From Kitasatospora sp. A2-31 (GTDB lineage: Bacteria; Actinomycetota; Actinomycetes; Streptomycetales; Streptomycetaceae), in NCBI RefSeq assembly GCF_022288725.1, contig NZ_JAKNTA010000007.1, positions 132,075-196,074 of the forward strand: a stretch of DNA of 64,000 nt. The letters run 5' to 3'. Of this stretch, positions 41,287 to 50,428 are shown in pieces. Position 1 is the stretch's first letter. Each line of letters opens with the position of its first letter. The notes under the pieces were generated by a model. That model worked only from the letters and a program-made list of their open reading frames with translations. It ran no database searches and had not been told where the DNA came from. The position numbers were made by a program, and so were the translations under genes.

Positions 41287-42447
41287 GTGCATATGACGAT
41301 CCTTCACATTTCCCAGCCCGTCGACGGCGGGGTCGCCCGCGTGGTGGTCGACCTGGTCCGCGGCCAGCGCGAGGCCGGCCACCGGGTGCTGGTCGCCTGC
41401 CCGCGCGGCGGCCGGCTGGCCGGGGAGGCCGCCGCGGTCGGCGCCCTGGTCCAGGACTGGCCGGCGCGCCGCTCGCCCGGCCCGGCCACCGCCCCCGAGG
41501 CCTGGCGGCTGCGCCGGATCGTCCGCGCCGCGGCGCCCGACATGGTCCACCTGCACAGCGCCAAGGCCGGGCTGGCCGGCCGGCTGGCCATCCGCGGCGC
41601 AGTGCCGACGGTCTTCCAGCCGCACGCCTGGTCGTTCGCCGCGGTGGACGGCCCGCTGGCCGCGGCCACCCTGCGCTGGGAGCGGCTGGCGACCCGCTGG
41701 GCCCACCGGCTGCTCTGCGTGAGCGTCCAGGAGCGGGCCGACGGGGTCGCGGCCGGTCTGCACGCCGACTGGGCGGTGGTGCCCAACGGCGTCGACGTCC
41801 GGCACTACGCGCCCGCCGAGCGCCGGGCCGCCCGGATCGCGCTCGGCCTGGACCTGGACGCGCCACTGGCCGTCTGCGTGGGCCGGCTCTGCCGCCAGAA
41901 GGGCCAGGACGTCCTGCTCGCCGCCTGGCCCGAGGTGCTGCGCCGGGTGCCGCAGGCCCGGCTGGCGCTGGTCGGCGGCGGACCGGACGCGGCCCGGTTG
42001 GCCGCCGCCGTGCGCGAGTCGGCCAAGCCCTCCCGGGTCCGTCTGGTCGGGGACGTGCCGGATCCGCGGCCGTGGCTGTCGGCGGCGGACCTGGTGGTGC
42101 TGCCCTCGCGCTGGGAGGGGATGGCGCTGGCTCCGCTGGAGGCGATGGCGGCCGCCCGGCCGGTGCTGCTGACCGACGTGCCCGGGGCCCGCGAGTGCCT
42201 GCCGCCGGCCGAGCGCGAACGCGCCGTGGTCCCGCCCGAGGACGCCGCCGCGCTCGCCACCCGAATGGCCGAAGCGCTGTCCGATCCGATCGAGTGCGAG
42301 CGACGCGGTTCGCGGCTGCGCGAGCACGCGGTGGCCCGCCATGACGTGCGGTCGGTGGTCGAACAGGTGGACGCGCTCTACCGGGACCTGCTGGGTGCCG
42401 GTCCGGCGGCCGGACGCCGCCGTGCCCGTGTCCCGCAGCGGATCTGA
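41287..42447 (+). CDS. GT4-family glycosyltransferase
   Basis: This retaining glycosyltransferase has two Rossmann domains and about 386 residues. The N-terminal domain has the glycine loop in HISQPVDGGVARVVVDLV. The C-terminal domain has CVGRLCRQKGQDVLLAAW, ALVGGGPD and the E-x7-E motif in SRWEGMALAPLEAMAA. It probably adds one sugar to a lipid-linked EPS repeat on the cytosolic face. GTG at 41287 fits the leaderless -10 box. ATG at 41293 is two codons later and would be equivalent. It is separated by 333 bases from the main EPS operon. Confidence 0.87.
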   Translation: MHMTILHISQPVDGGVARVVVDLVRGQREAGHRVLVACPRGGRLAGEAAAVGALVQDWPARRSPGPATAPEAWRLRRIVRAAAPDMVHLHSAKAGLAGRLAIRGAVPTVFQPHAWSFAAVDGPLAAATLRWERLATRWAHRLLCVSVQERADGVAAGLHADWAVVPNGVDVRHYAPAERRAARIALGLDLDAPLAVCVGRLCRQKGQDVLLAAWPEVLRRVPQARLALVGGGPDAARLAAAVRESAKPSRVRLVGDVPDPRPWLSAADLVVLPSRWEGMALAPLEAMAAARPVLLTDVPGARECLPPAERERAVVPPEDAAALATRMAEALSDPIECERRGSRLREHAVARHDVRSVVEQVDALYRDLLGAGPAAGRRRARVPQRI

Positions 42448-42780
42448 TCGTTTCACATGCCGTGAATGCCCGCCGTTCCGGCGCTGTCGTATTCGCACCC
42501 TCAGCCGGATGTCGGCGAGGGGTGAAATCGGAATTACCTATTAATGGGCGGCTGGAATGAAATGGCAAGTCACCTTCCGGCGCCTTGGCCCCCTTTCGGT
42601 AATGTCTGATTTTGCCTGCTTCGTTTCGATTTCATGCCGGGAATTCGCGAGAAACTCGAAAGCCGCCAGCGGTAGCAGGTGCTGTCAGGACCGAGCCCGC
42701 CGGGCCGCGGCGGCCGCTCCGGGCCATCCGGTGCCGGAGCGACGTCACCCCGGGCACACAGCAGGGGAGTTCGTGCGCTG
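42448..42780. other. 333-base AT-richer region upstream of the main EPS operon
   Basis: This is one of the least GC-rich stretches of the window, especially 42520-42660 (GGAATTACCTATTAATGGG and GATTTTGCCTGCTTCG). It must contain the promoter of the eight-gene EPS operon. I could not single out a -35/-10 pair with confidence, nor match a known riboswitch class. An open frame at 42557-42781 overlaps the next start, but it has no ribosome site and poor codon bias. Confidence 0.5.
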
Positions 42781-44301
42781 ATGACCATTGACCACGACAG
42801 CGTCCCGAGGCCTGGGCGGCCCCTGTCCGGACAGCGCCGACCGGCCACCGGTCTGCTGGACCGCCCGGCCCGGTCCGCCCCCCGCAGCGCCCCGCCGGCC
42901 CGGCGCCACCGCAGGCCGGTCCGTTCCCGGCTCGCGCTTCCCGCCGCGCTCGCCGCGGTCGACGCCGTCGCCCTCTGCACCGCCACCGGCACCGCCAACC
43001 GCGTGCTCGACCCCGCCGTCCGGGTCGAGCCGCTGCTCGGGGTGGCCGCCCTGTTGCCGCTGCTCCTCCTGCTCAACCTGGCCGGCGGCCTCTACCGCAC
43101 CAGGCTGACCCTCTCCGTCCTCGACGAGCTGCCCGCGCTGGCCGCCCGCGCCGTCGTCGCCGCCGCCTTCGCCGTCACCCTGGCCGGCTGCCTCGACGGC
43201 CGCTGGCCCGACAGCGGGCCGGCCACCCCGGGGCGGCTGACCGTCCTGCTCGGCACCCAACTGCTGCTCGCGGTCTGCGGCCGCGCCATGCTCTACCACC
43301 TCGTCAGGCGGATCCGCCGCAGCCGTCCCAGCCCCGTCCTGGTGCTCGGCGCCGGCCGGCTCGGCCGCCGGGTCGCCGCCGCGCTCACCGCCCGCGGCGA
43401 GTACGGCATGCGCCCGATCGGCTTCGTCGACCCCGACCCGCCGCTGCTCTCCGGCGACACCGACCTCCCGGTGCTCGGCGGCCGCGAGGTGCTGGAGCGC
43501 GAGGTCCGCCGGCACCGGGTCCACCACGTGGTGGCCACCGCCGGCGCCGCCGACGAGGCCGAGACCGCCGCCGCCCTGCGCGACGCCGCCCGGCTCGGCT
43601 GCCAGGTCTGGCTGGTGCCCGCGCTGCGCGAGTACGGCTCGCTGGCCACCGGACGGATCCCGGGCGGCGACCAGCTCTGGGGATACCCCTGCCTGCGCGT
43701 CGGCCGGCCGGCGATGGGCCGCCCCGGCTGGGCCGCCAAGCGCGCGCTCGACGTCGCCGCCGCCGGAGTCGGCCTGATCGCCCTCGCCCCCGTGCTCGCC
43801 CTCTGCGCCCTCGCCGTCCGCTTCGACACCGGCCCCGGCGTACTCTTCCGCCAGCAGCGCACCGGGCTCGACGGCCGGGTCTTCACCGTCCTCAAGTTCC
43901 GCACCCTGCGGCCCAGCAACGAGCACGAGTCGGCCACCCGCTGGAACATCGCCCAGGACCACCGGATGGGCACGGTCGGCAAGCTGATGCGCCGCAGCTC
44001 CCTGGACGAGCTGCCCCAGCTGTGGAACGTCCTGCGCGGCGACATGAGCCTGGTCGGCCCGCGGCCCGAACGCCCGTACTTCGTCATGCGGTTCAGCCAG
44101 GCCTACCCCGAGTACGCCGACCGCCACCGCGTCCCGGTCGGCCTCACCGGCCTCGCCCAGGTCAACGGCCTGCGCGGGGACACCTCGATCGAGGACCGGG
44201 CCCGCTTCGACAACCGCTACATCGAGAGCTGGAGCCTCTGGCAGGACGTCAAGATCCTGTGCCGGACCGCGGCGCTGATGCTCCACCCGGACGGGAGCTG
44301 A
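42781..44301 (+). CDS. Polyisoprenyl-phosphate sugar-1-phosphate transferase (WbaP/CpsE type)
   Basis: This 506-residue membrane protein should start EPS repeat synthesis by moving a sugar-1-phosphate from a nucleotide sugar to undecaprenyl phosphate. Residues 50-160 contain four membrane segments. Residues 175-300 form a CoA-binding-like Rossmann domain (VLVLGAGRLGRRVAAALTAR). The catalytic domain has KRALDVAAAGVGLIALAPVL, VLKFRTLRP and SSLDELPQLWNVLRGDMSLV, followed by GPRPERP, all hallmarks of the family. The N-terminal 45 residues are Arg/Pro-rich. The ATG has AGGGGAG at 13 bases, slightly long. Confidence 0.92.
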   Translation: MTIDHDSVPRPGRPLSGQRRPATGLLDRPARSAPRSAPPARRHRRPVRSRLALPAALAAVDAVALCTATGTANRVLDPAVRVEPLLGVAALLPLLLLLNLAGGLYRTRLTLSVLDELPALAARAVVAAAFAVTLAGCLDGRWPDSGPATPGRLTVLLGTQLLLAVCGRAMLYHLVRRIRRSRPSPVLVLGAGRLGRRVAAALTARGEYGMRPIGFVDPDPPLLSGDTDLPVLGGREVLEREVRRHRVHHVVATAGAADEAETAAALRDAARLGCQVWLVPALREYGSLATGRIPGGDQLWGYPCLRVGRPAMGRPGWAAKRALDVAAAGVGLIALAPVLALCALAVRFDTGPGVLFRQQRTGLDGRVFTVLKFRTLRPSNEHESATRWNIAQDHRMGTVGKLMRRSSLDELPQLWNVLRGDMSLVGPRPERPYFVMRFSQAYPEYADRHRVPVGLTGLAQVNGLRGDTSIEDRARFDNRYIESWSLWQDVKILCRTAALMLHPDGS

Positions 44302-44307
44302 ACCGGC

Positions 44308-45708
44308 GTGGCCCTCCCCCTCACCGCCGCCCCCGACCCGGCCCGGGTGTTACGCCGGGCCGCCAACGCCCTGGTGGACCGCCCCAGTCTGCTCGCCGCG
44401 GCCACCGTCCTGCTGGTCTGCGTCCCCACCGGCGAGAAGGACGTCGCCGCCGCCGTCCACGTCACCGCCGCCGACCTGGCCTCGCTCGCCCTGGTCGCCC
44501 TCACCGCGGTGCACCTCCTGCGCGGTCGCACCCCCGCGATCGGCCGGACCGCGGCCCTCCAGTTCGGCGCCGTCGTGGTCGCCGCCGCCGTCGCCACCAT
44601 CGGTTCGATCGACCCGGCGACCAGCCTCACCGGCTTCGTCCGGCTCACCCAGGTCTTCGTCCTGGTACCCGCCGCCGTCCTCTGCTCGCTGCGCGACCGC
44701 ACCGACCAGCGCCTGGTGCTCGGCTCCTTCGTCGTTGCCGCGCTGGTCGAGGGCGCGGTCGGCGCCCAGCAGTACCTCACCCGGACCGGTGCCTCCTACG
44801 CCGGGCAGCCGATCCGGGCCGTCGGCACCTTCGGCGCGCTCGACGTCATGGCGATGTCCACCGTGGTCGCCTACGGCCTGCTGGCGGCACTGGCCCTCGC
44901 CCTCGGCGAGCGGGGGCCCGGCGGGAACGCCGGGCTGCGCCGGGCGATGTACGCGGCCGCCGCCTTCCTGGCCCTCCCGCTCGCCGTCTCCTTCAGCCGC
45001 GGCAGCTGGATCGCCACCGGCGCCGCCGCCGCCGTCCTGCTGCTGCGCGCCGACGCCCGGCTCGCCGTCCGCAGCGCCGTCCTGGCGCTGGCCGCGACGG
45101 TCGTCCTGGTCGGTGGCCTCGGCCTCGGGGCCTCCGGCGTCACCGCGCGCCTCAGCTCCATCGGCTCCGTCTCCGCCGCCCCCGACCAGTCCGTCTCCGA
45201 CCGCTACGACCTCTGGGCCACCGCCGGGCGGATCTGGCAGGACCACCCGGTGGCCGGAGCCGGGCCCAAGGCCTTCCAGCAGCTGCGCGACAGCCACGCC
45301 CCGCTGCGGCTCTCCTCCGGCAGCGACGCCGCCGACGCCACCATCGGCTTCCGGCGCGAGCCCCTGCTCTCCCCGCACAACATGTACTTCCTGGTCCTCA
45401 GCGAGCAGGGCCTGATCGGCATCACCGCGTACGGGGTGCTCTTCCTCGGCCTGCTGCTGCGCTGTCTGCGGCGCGCCAGCGGCACCGGCCTGGCCGCGCT
45501 CGCCCTGCTGGTCTGGGTGCTGGTCGACTTCCTCTACGCGGACATCGGCGGCACCACCACCGTGCTGACCTCCGTCGTCCTCGGCCTCGCCGCCCGCACC
45601 GCTCACGGCCGGCGCGCCGGGGGCCGGCCCGAGGGCTCCGAGGTCGAGCGGGCGGGCGTCCGCCCCGAGGTCGAGCGGGCGCACACCGGCAGCGGAGTCG
45701 GGCGATGA
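44308..45708 (+). CDS. O-antigen ligase/Wzy-polymerase-like membrane protein
   Basis: This 466-residue polytopic protein has about eleven hydrophobic segments and the Wzy_C-type periplasmic loop, here WQDHPVAGAGPKAFQQL and later SPHNMYFLVLSEQGLIG. That domain is shared by O-antigen ligases and EPS polymerases. In a Gram-positive cell polymerisation of lipid-linked repeats is the likely role. The C-terminal 40 residues are a charged tail with repeated E-V-E-R-A. It starts with GTG 6 bases after the transferase gene and overlaps the flippase gene by ATGA. Confidence 0.85.
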   Translation: MALPLTAAPDPARVLRRAANALVDRPSLLAAATVLLVCVPTGEKDVAAAVHVTAADLASLALVALTAVHLLRGRTPAIGRTAALQFGAVVVAAAVATIGSIDPATSLTGFVRLTQVFVLVPAAVLCSLRDRTDQRLVLGSFVVAALVEGAVGAQQYLTRTGASYAGQPIRAVGTFGALDVMAMSTVVAYGLLAALALALGERGPGGNAGLRRAMYAAAAFLALPLAVSFSRGSWIATGAAAAVLLLRADARLAVRSAVLALAATVVLVGGLGLGASGVTARLSSIGSVSAAPDQSVSDRYDLWATAGRIWQDHPVAGAGPKAFQQLRDSHAPLRLSSGSDAADATIGFRREPLLSPHNMYFLVLSEQGLIGITAYGVLFLGLLLRCLRRASGTGLAALALLVWVLVDFLYADIGGTTTVLTSVVLGLAARTAHGRRAGGRPEGSEVERAGVRPEVERAHTGSGVGR

Positions 45709-47426
45709 CCACCGAACCGCCGGCCGCGCTCACCCCCGCCTTCCCCGCCCCGCGCAGCGCGCCGCCCGCCGCCGGGACCCCGGCCGTGGGCGACCCCCGG
45801 CACGGCTTCGTCGCCAAGGCCTTCGGCGTCACCGCCGTGCTCACCGCCGCCGGATCCGTCCTCGGCATGCTCCGCGACCTGCTGCTCGCCACCTTCTTCG
45901 GCGCCAACCAGGGCACCGACGCCTTCCTGGTCGCCTGGACCGTCCCGGAGACGGCGGCGCCCCTGCTGATCGAGGACTGCATGGCGTTCCTGATGGTCCC
46001 GGCCTTCAGCCTCGCCCTGGTCCTGCGCGAGGAGCGCCCCGACGGCCCCGACCCGGTGCGGCAGCTGGCGCGGGCGACGCTCCCCGGCCTGTTGCTGGTG
46101 CTCTGCCTGCTCACCCTCGGTGTCGTCCTCGGGGCCCGTCAGCTCGTCGGCCTGCTCGCCCCCGGGCTGGCCGACCCGGAGCTCGCCGTCACCTGCACCC
46201 GGATCACCGCGTGCACCATCCTGCCGTTCGGCCTCGCCGGGTACCTGGGCTCGGCCCTGCGCGCGCACCACAGCTTCACCGCGCCGGCCGGCATCTACGT
46301 CGCGTACAACCTCACCATCCTGGCCGCGCTGCTCACCGGCCACGACCTGCTCGGGGTGGAGTCGGCCGCGATCGGGGTGGCCGCGGGGAGCCTGTTGATG
46401 GCCGCCGTGGTGGCCGTGCCGATCGGACGCCGGCTGCGCCAGGGCCGGCGCGGACCGGCCCGGTCCCCGCTCGCCGACCAGGGGCTGGTGCTGATCCCGC
46501 TGGCCGTACTCCCGGCGGTCGCCTTCACCCTGACCCGGCAGGCGCAGGTCTTCGTCGAGCGGTACCTCGGGTCCGCACTGCCCCCGGGCAGCATCTCGCA
46601 CCTCAACTACGCCGCGAAGATCTCCCAACTGGCCATGACCGTGGCCATCCTGCTGGTCACCGTGACCTTCCCGCTGGTCGCCCGCGCGCTCGCGGCCGGG
46701 GACCTGGACGCCGCCCGCGACCGGGTGGAGAAGGACCTCGGCCAGGGCGCCGCGCTCGTCCTGATCGGCACCGCCTTCCTGATGGCCTGTGCCCCGTCGG
46801 TGGTCGCCCTGCTCTTCCAGCGCGGTGCCTTCGGCCCCCGGGACGCCGCCGCCACCGCCGCCGTCATCCGGGTCTACAGCTTCGGCCTGCCCGCCCAGGC
46901 GCTGATCGGCGTGATGATCCGCCCCTACTTCTCGCTCCGTCCGGTGGTCCGCCGGGCCGGCGACCCGTGCGACGGCGGCGGCCGCCGGCTGCTCGACTGG
47001 TACCCGGCCGCCGCCATGGTGCTCGGCCTCGTCGTCACCGCCGCCGTCGGCCTGGCCGCCACCGACCGCTTCGGCGCGCTCGGCCTGGCCGCCGGGAACG
47101 CGGCCGGCATCACCACCACGGCCGTGCTGCTGCTGCGCGGGCTGGTCCTGCGGGGGATCGAGCTGCGGCTGCGGCTCGTTCTCGCCGGCCACGCCCGGCT
47201 GCTGGGCGCGGCCGCCGGAGCGGCCGGCCTCGGCACTCTCGCGGCCGGGCTCGTCACCGACCCCCTGCTCTCGACCCTGCTCGGGGGCCTCACCGTGGCG
47301 CTGGCCTTCGCCTCCCTCGGCACCGTCCTCGGTGCCCGTGAGGTGCGCGGACCGGTCCTCGCCGCCGTCCGGGCCCTGAGCCCGCCAGCCGTTGCCGATG
47401 AAGGGAAGCTTCCCCATGGACGTTGA
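45705..47426 (+). CDS. MurJ/MviN-family lipid flippase, probably for EPS repeats
   Basis: This 573-residue protein has about 13-14 hydrophobic segments and the MurJ-type opening GSVLGMLRDLLLATFFGANQ (limited stretch quoted), AFLMVPAFS and LNYAAKISQLAM. MurJ exports lipid II. Within an EPS operon the same fold is likely used as a Wzx-like flippase for undecaprenyl-linked repeats. It is probably not the housekeeping MurJ because of its context, though this cannot be proved here. The last 10 residues overlap the start of the deacetylase gene. It lacks the large cytosolic kinase-like extension seen in some actinobacterial MurJ proteins. Confidence 0.85.
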   Translation: MTTEPPAALTPAFPAPRSAPPAAGTPAVGDPRHGFVAKAFGVTAVLTAAGSVLGMLRDLLLATFFGANQGTDAFLVAWTVPETAAPLLIEDCMAFLMVPAFSLALVLREERPDGPDPVRQLARATLPGLLLVLCLLTLGVVLGARQLVGLLAPGLADPELAVTCTRITACTILPFGLAGYLGSALRAHHSFTAPAGIYVAYNLTILAALLTGHDLLGVESAAIGVAAGSLLMAAVVAVPIGRRLRQGRRGPARSPLADQGLVLIPLAVLPAVAFTLTRQAQVFVERYLGSALPPGSISHLNYAAKISQLAMTVAILLVTVTFPLVARALAAGDLDAARDRVEKDLGQGAALVLIGTAFLMACAPSVVALLFQRGAFGPRDAAATAAVIRVYSFGLPAQALIGVMIRPYFSLRPVVRRAGDPCDGGGRRLLDWYPAAAMVLGLVVTAAVGLAATDRFGALGLAAGNAAGITTTAVLLLRGLVLRGIELRLRLVLAGHARLLGAAAGAAGLGTLAAGLVTDPLLSTLLGGLTVALAFASLGTVLGAREVRGPVLAAVRALSPPAVADEGKLPHGR

Positions 47427-48450
47427 ACGGGGATCGGTCCGTTCGGCCCTGTCGGGCGTGCTCCGCACCGCCGTGCCCCGCACGGTCGGCGCGCTCGCCG
47501 ACGCCCCGCGTACGGGGGCCCGCCGGGCCCAGGCACAGCTTCCCGGAAGCCGCCGGCCGGCCCACGAGGCGATCGTCCCGGAGACCTCCTCGCCGTGGAT
47601 CCTGATGTACCACTCGGTGGCGGTCGAGAAGGAGGACCCGTACCGACTGACCGTCAGCCCCGAGCGGTTCGCCGAGCAGATCGCCTGGCTGCACCGGCGC
47701 GGCCGGCGCGGGGTCTCGGTCCGCGAGCTGATGCGGGCCCGGGCCGCCGGGCGGGCCGACGACCTGGTCGGCCTCACGTTCGACGACGGCTACGCGGACT
47801 TCGCCCGCCACGCCGTACCGATTCTGCAGGCGTACGGCTTCACCGCCACCGCCTACGTGGTCGCCGACCTGCTCGGCCGGGCCAACGACTGGGACGAGAA
47901 GGGCCCGCGCAAGAAGCTGCTCACCGTCCAGGAGGTCACCGAACTGGCCGCCGCCGGCTGGGAGATCGGCTCGCACGGCCTCGGCCACCAGTCGCTGCCG
48001 GGGCTGTCCGCCGAGGCCCTCGCCGTCCAGACCCGGGAGAGCCGCCGGGCCCTGGAGGAGGTCGTCGGCGGCCCGGTCACCGGCTTCTGCTACCCGTACG
48101 GCGCGGTCGACCTGCCGGCCACCCTGGCCGTCCGCGACGCCGGCTACGACTACGCCTGCGCCATCGCGCACTCCCCGCTCACCGGCCGGTACGCGCTGCC
48201 GCGCTGCTACGTCGGCGACCGTGACGGTGCCTGGCGGCTGCGCGCCAAGCGCGGCCGGCACCACCTGCGCGACACCGTGACCGAACTGCGCCGCAGCCGC
48301 CTCGCGGACCGCCTCGAACGCGGGGCCCGGCTCGACCGCGGGGCCCGGCTCGACCCGGCGGCCCGTCCCGAGCGCCCGGAACGCCCCGGGGGCGAGCGCG
48401 CCGGCAGCGGCGACGCGGGCACCGCCAAGGGCAGTGGCGGGCGTGCCTGA
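47416..48450 (+). CDS. Polysaccharide deacetylase (NodB-fold, CE4)
   Basis: This 344-residue protein has the CE4 motifs: LTFDDGYADF (catalytic and metal Asp), S-H-G-L-G-H (metal His pair, H-x3-H) and CYPYGAVD. The enzyme removes N- or O-acetyl groups from a polysaccharide, with divalent metal. There is no signal peptide or membrane segment at the N-terminus (Arg/Ala-rich, residues 1-50), so it may act on lipid-linked precursors in the cytosol or be exported by an unrecognised route. The ATG at 47416 has AAGGGAAG at correct spacing. The C-terminal 60 residues are low-complexity Arg/Gly/Ala. Confidence 0.87.
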   Translation: MDVERGSVRSALSGVLRTAVPRTVGALADAPRTGARRAQAQLPGSRRPAHEAIVPETSSPWILMYHSVAVEKEDPYRLTVSPERFAEQIAWLHRRGRRGVSVRELMRARAAGRADDLVGLTFDDGYADFARHAVPILQAYGFTATAYVVADLLGRANDWDEKGPRKKLLTVQEVTELAAAGWEIGSHGLGHQSLPGLSAEALAVQTRESRRALEEVVGGPVTGFCYPYGAVDLPATLAVRDAGYDYACAIAHSPLTGRYALPRCYVGDRDGAWRLRAKRGRHHLRDTVTELRRSRLADRLERGARLDRGARLDPAARPERPERPGGERAGSGDAGTAKGSGGRA

Positions 48451-49565
48451 TGAGAGTGCTGCACATCGTCACCGGGCTCGCCTCCGGCGGTGCCGAGCGG
48501 CAGCTCCAGCTGCTGCTGCGGCACCTGCCCGCCCATCAGCACTGCGAGGTGGCCGCGCTGACCAACCCCGGCGCGGTGGCCACCGCGCTGCGCGCCGAGG
48601 GCGTCACCGTCCACCACCTGGCGATGCGAGGCAACCGGGACCTCGGGGCGCTGCCCCGGCTGGTCCGGCTGATCCGCGCCGGCCGCTACGACCTGGTGCA
48701 CACCCACCTCTACCGGGCCCAGCTGTACGGACGGACGGCCGCCCGGCTCGCCGGGGTCCGCACCGTGATCTCCACCGAGCACTCGCTGCACGCCGGGGTG
48801 ATCGAGGGCCGCCCCGTCACCCGCGGGGTCAAGGGCCTCTACCTCGCGGCCGAGCGGCTGGGCACCACCACCGTCGCGGTCTCCCGGCAGGTCGCCCAGA
48901 CCCTGCACGCCTGGGGCGTCCCGCCGGCCCGGATCGAGCTGATCCCCAACGGAATCGACGCCGCCCGCTACCACCGCCCGGACGCCGCCCGGGCCGCCGA
49001 CCGGGCCCGGCTGCGGGCCGAGCTCGGCCTCCGCCCGGACAACTGGGTGATCGGCGGGGTCGGCCGGCTGGTCCCCGGCAAGCGCTTCCACGTCCTGGTG
49101 GAGGCGCTGGCGCAGCTGGACGCCGCCGCCCGGCTGGTGCTGGTCGGCGACGGCCCCGAGCGGGCCGCCCTGGAGCGGCGGGCCGGCGAACTCGGCGTCC
49201 GGGAGCGCCTGCTGTTCACCGGCGAGCGCGACGACGTCCCCGAACTCCTCGCCGTGCTCGACGTGCTGGCCGCCCCCTCGACCGAGGAGACCTTCGGCCT
49301 CGGCGTGCTGGAGGGCCTGGCGGCCGGCCTCCCCGTCCGCCACAGCGCCTGTCCGGCGCTGGACGAACTGCCGCCCACCGCCGCCCCGCAGGCCCGCCGG
49401 ATCCCCTCCGACGCCGCCGCCTACGCCGCGGCGCTGCGCGACCTGCGCCACCTCAACGACCACAGCACCGACCCGCTGCCCCGGCCGCCGGCCGTCGGCC
49501 ACTACGACATCGTCCGGGTGGCCGCCGCCCTCGGCGCCCTCTACGACCGCCTGGCCGCCGCTTGA
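48450..49565 (+). CDS. GT4-family glycosyltransferase (second EPS transferase)
   Basis: This 371-residue retaining glycosyltransferase has VLHIVTGLASGGAERQLQLL at the N-terminus, LIPNGIDAARY at the hinge, GVGRLVPGKRFHVLVEAL and E-E-T-F-G-L-G-V-L-E-G-L-A as the E-x7-E motif. The ATG shares one base with the deacetylase stop (TGATG), so translation is coupled. With the 41287 enzyme it could build a short repeat, which suggests a small EPS unit of two or three sugars. Confidence 0.9.
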   Translation: MRVLHIVTGLASGGAERQLQLLLRHLPAHQHCEVAALTNPGAVATALRAEGVTVHHLAMRGNRDLGALPRLVRLIRAGRYDLVHTHLYRAQLYGRTAARLAGVRTVISTEHSLHAGVIEGRPVTRGVKGLYLAAERLGTTTVAVSRQVAQTLHAWGVPPARIELIPNGIDAARYHRPDAARAADRARLRAELGLRPDNWVIGGVGRLVPGKRFHVLVEALAQLDAAARLVLVGDGPERAALERRAGELGVRERLLFTGERDDVPELLAVLDVLAAPSTEETFGLGVLEGLAAGLPVRHSACPALDELPPTAAPQARRIPSDAAAYAAALRDLRHLNDHSTDPLPRPPAVGHYDIVRVAAALGALYDRLAAA

Positions 49566-49627
49566 GCCGCCGGCGTCCGAACCGCCGGCCCGCCTCCCGG
49601 GCCGCCTGACAACTTACGGAGCACCCC

Positions 49628-50428
49628 ATGTCCGAACCGCGCCGAAGCGCCCGCAGCCTGGCCCGCCGGTGGTGGCCGGTCGCCCTCGCGGTGCCGCTCG
49701 GCGCCGCCGCCGGCGCCGGGTACGCCGCGGTGGCCCAGCCCTCGTACGCCGCCAACTCCTACGTGATCGTGGTGCCGCAGAACCCCGGGGAGAGCGCGAC
49801 CGCGGTCAACTTCGCCCAGGCGTACGGCCGGCTGGCCGGGCAGCCGCAGGTGCTCGCGGCCGCCGCCGCGGACACCGGCCGCACCCGCAGCGAGCTGGAG
49901 GCGCTGGTGCACGGCACCACCTCGCCGGACGCGCCGATGATCGAGATCACCGGGACCGGCGCCGGCCCGCGCGAGGCGGTCGAGGCGGCCGATGCGGTGG
50001 CGAGCTCGCTGGTCTCCTTCGCCAACGCCAGCAGCAAGGAGACCGGGGTACGGCTGGTCCCGCTGGCTCCCGCCGCCGAGCCGGACCGGCCGACCACCCC
50101 GTCGGCTCAGCTGGACGTCGCGGTGGGCGGTGCGGCGGGCCTGCTGATCGGCGCACTGGCGATGATGACCCGCCGCCGGGGCGGCGGCGGGTCGGAGCCG
50201 GCGGCCACCGCGGCCGAGCCGGTGGCCGCCGTACCGGCGCCGGCCGCCCCCGGCCCGCGGACCGCGGTGGCGCCGGCCACCCCGGAGCGGGCCGCCCCGG
50301 AGCGGGGTGCCGAGCGCAGCGCCCCGGAGCGGGCCGCCGAGCGCAGCGCCCCGGACCGGGCCCCGGAGGAGACCGCCCCGGCGAAGGCCCCCGCTCCGCA
50401 GAAGTCCGCCGCCGGGGGCGGGCGATGA
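49628..50428 (+). CDS. Wzz/YveK-like polysaccharide chain-length protein without kinase domain
   Basis: This 266-residue protein has one membrane segment at residues 15-35 and a second at about 157-178, with an outside domain between them (AANSYVIVVPQNPGES and onward). This is the Wzz/LpsA layout. The cytosolic C-terminus of about 85 residues is Ala/Pro-rich with repeated A-P-E-R-A units. It has no Walker motifs or Tyr cluster, so it is not a BY-kinase, and no separate kinase gene is present in the locus. GGAG precedes the ATG. Confidence 0.75.
   Translation: MSEPRRSARSLARRWWPVALAVPLGAAAGAGYAAVAQPSYAANSYVIVVPQNPGESATAVNFAQAYGRLAGQPQVLAAAAADTGRTRSELEALVHGTTSPDAPMIEITGTGAGPREAVEAADAVASSLVSFANASSKETGVRLVPLAPAAEPDRPTTPSAQLDVAVGGAAGLLIGALAMMTRRRGGGGSEPAATAAEPVAAVPAPAAPGPRTAVAPATPERAAPERGAERSAPERAAERSAPDRAPEETAPAKAPAPQKSAAGGGR

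Noticed and set aside
42448..42780. A c-di-AMP (ydaO) or c-di-GMP riboswitch before the EPS operon
   Set aside because: GGGGTGAAATCGG looked suggestive, but the other conserved elements of these classes are absent.
42557..42781. A 74-codon frame whose stop overlaps the start of the sugar transferase gene (TGATG)
   Set aside because: The overlap suggests coupling, but there is no ribosome site, the codon use is atypical in its first half and the product has no recognisable feature.
45705..47426. Housekeeping murJ
   Set aside because: The fold matches, but the gene is embedded with overlaps in an EPS operon and lacks neighbours typical of the cell-division murJ, so an EPS flippase is more likely.
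49628..50428. A BY-kinase (Wzc/CpsD) for the EPS locus
   Set aside because: The Wzz-like protein has no Walker A, A' or B motif and no Tyr cluster, and no separate kinase gene is present.
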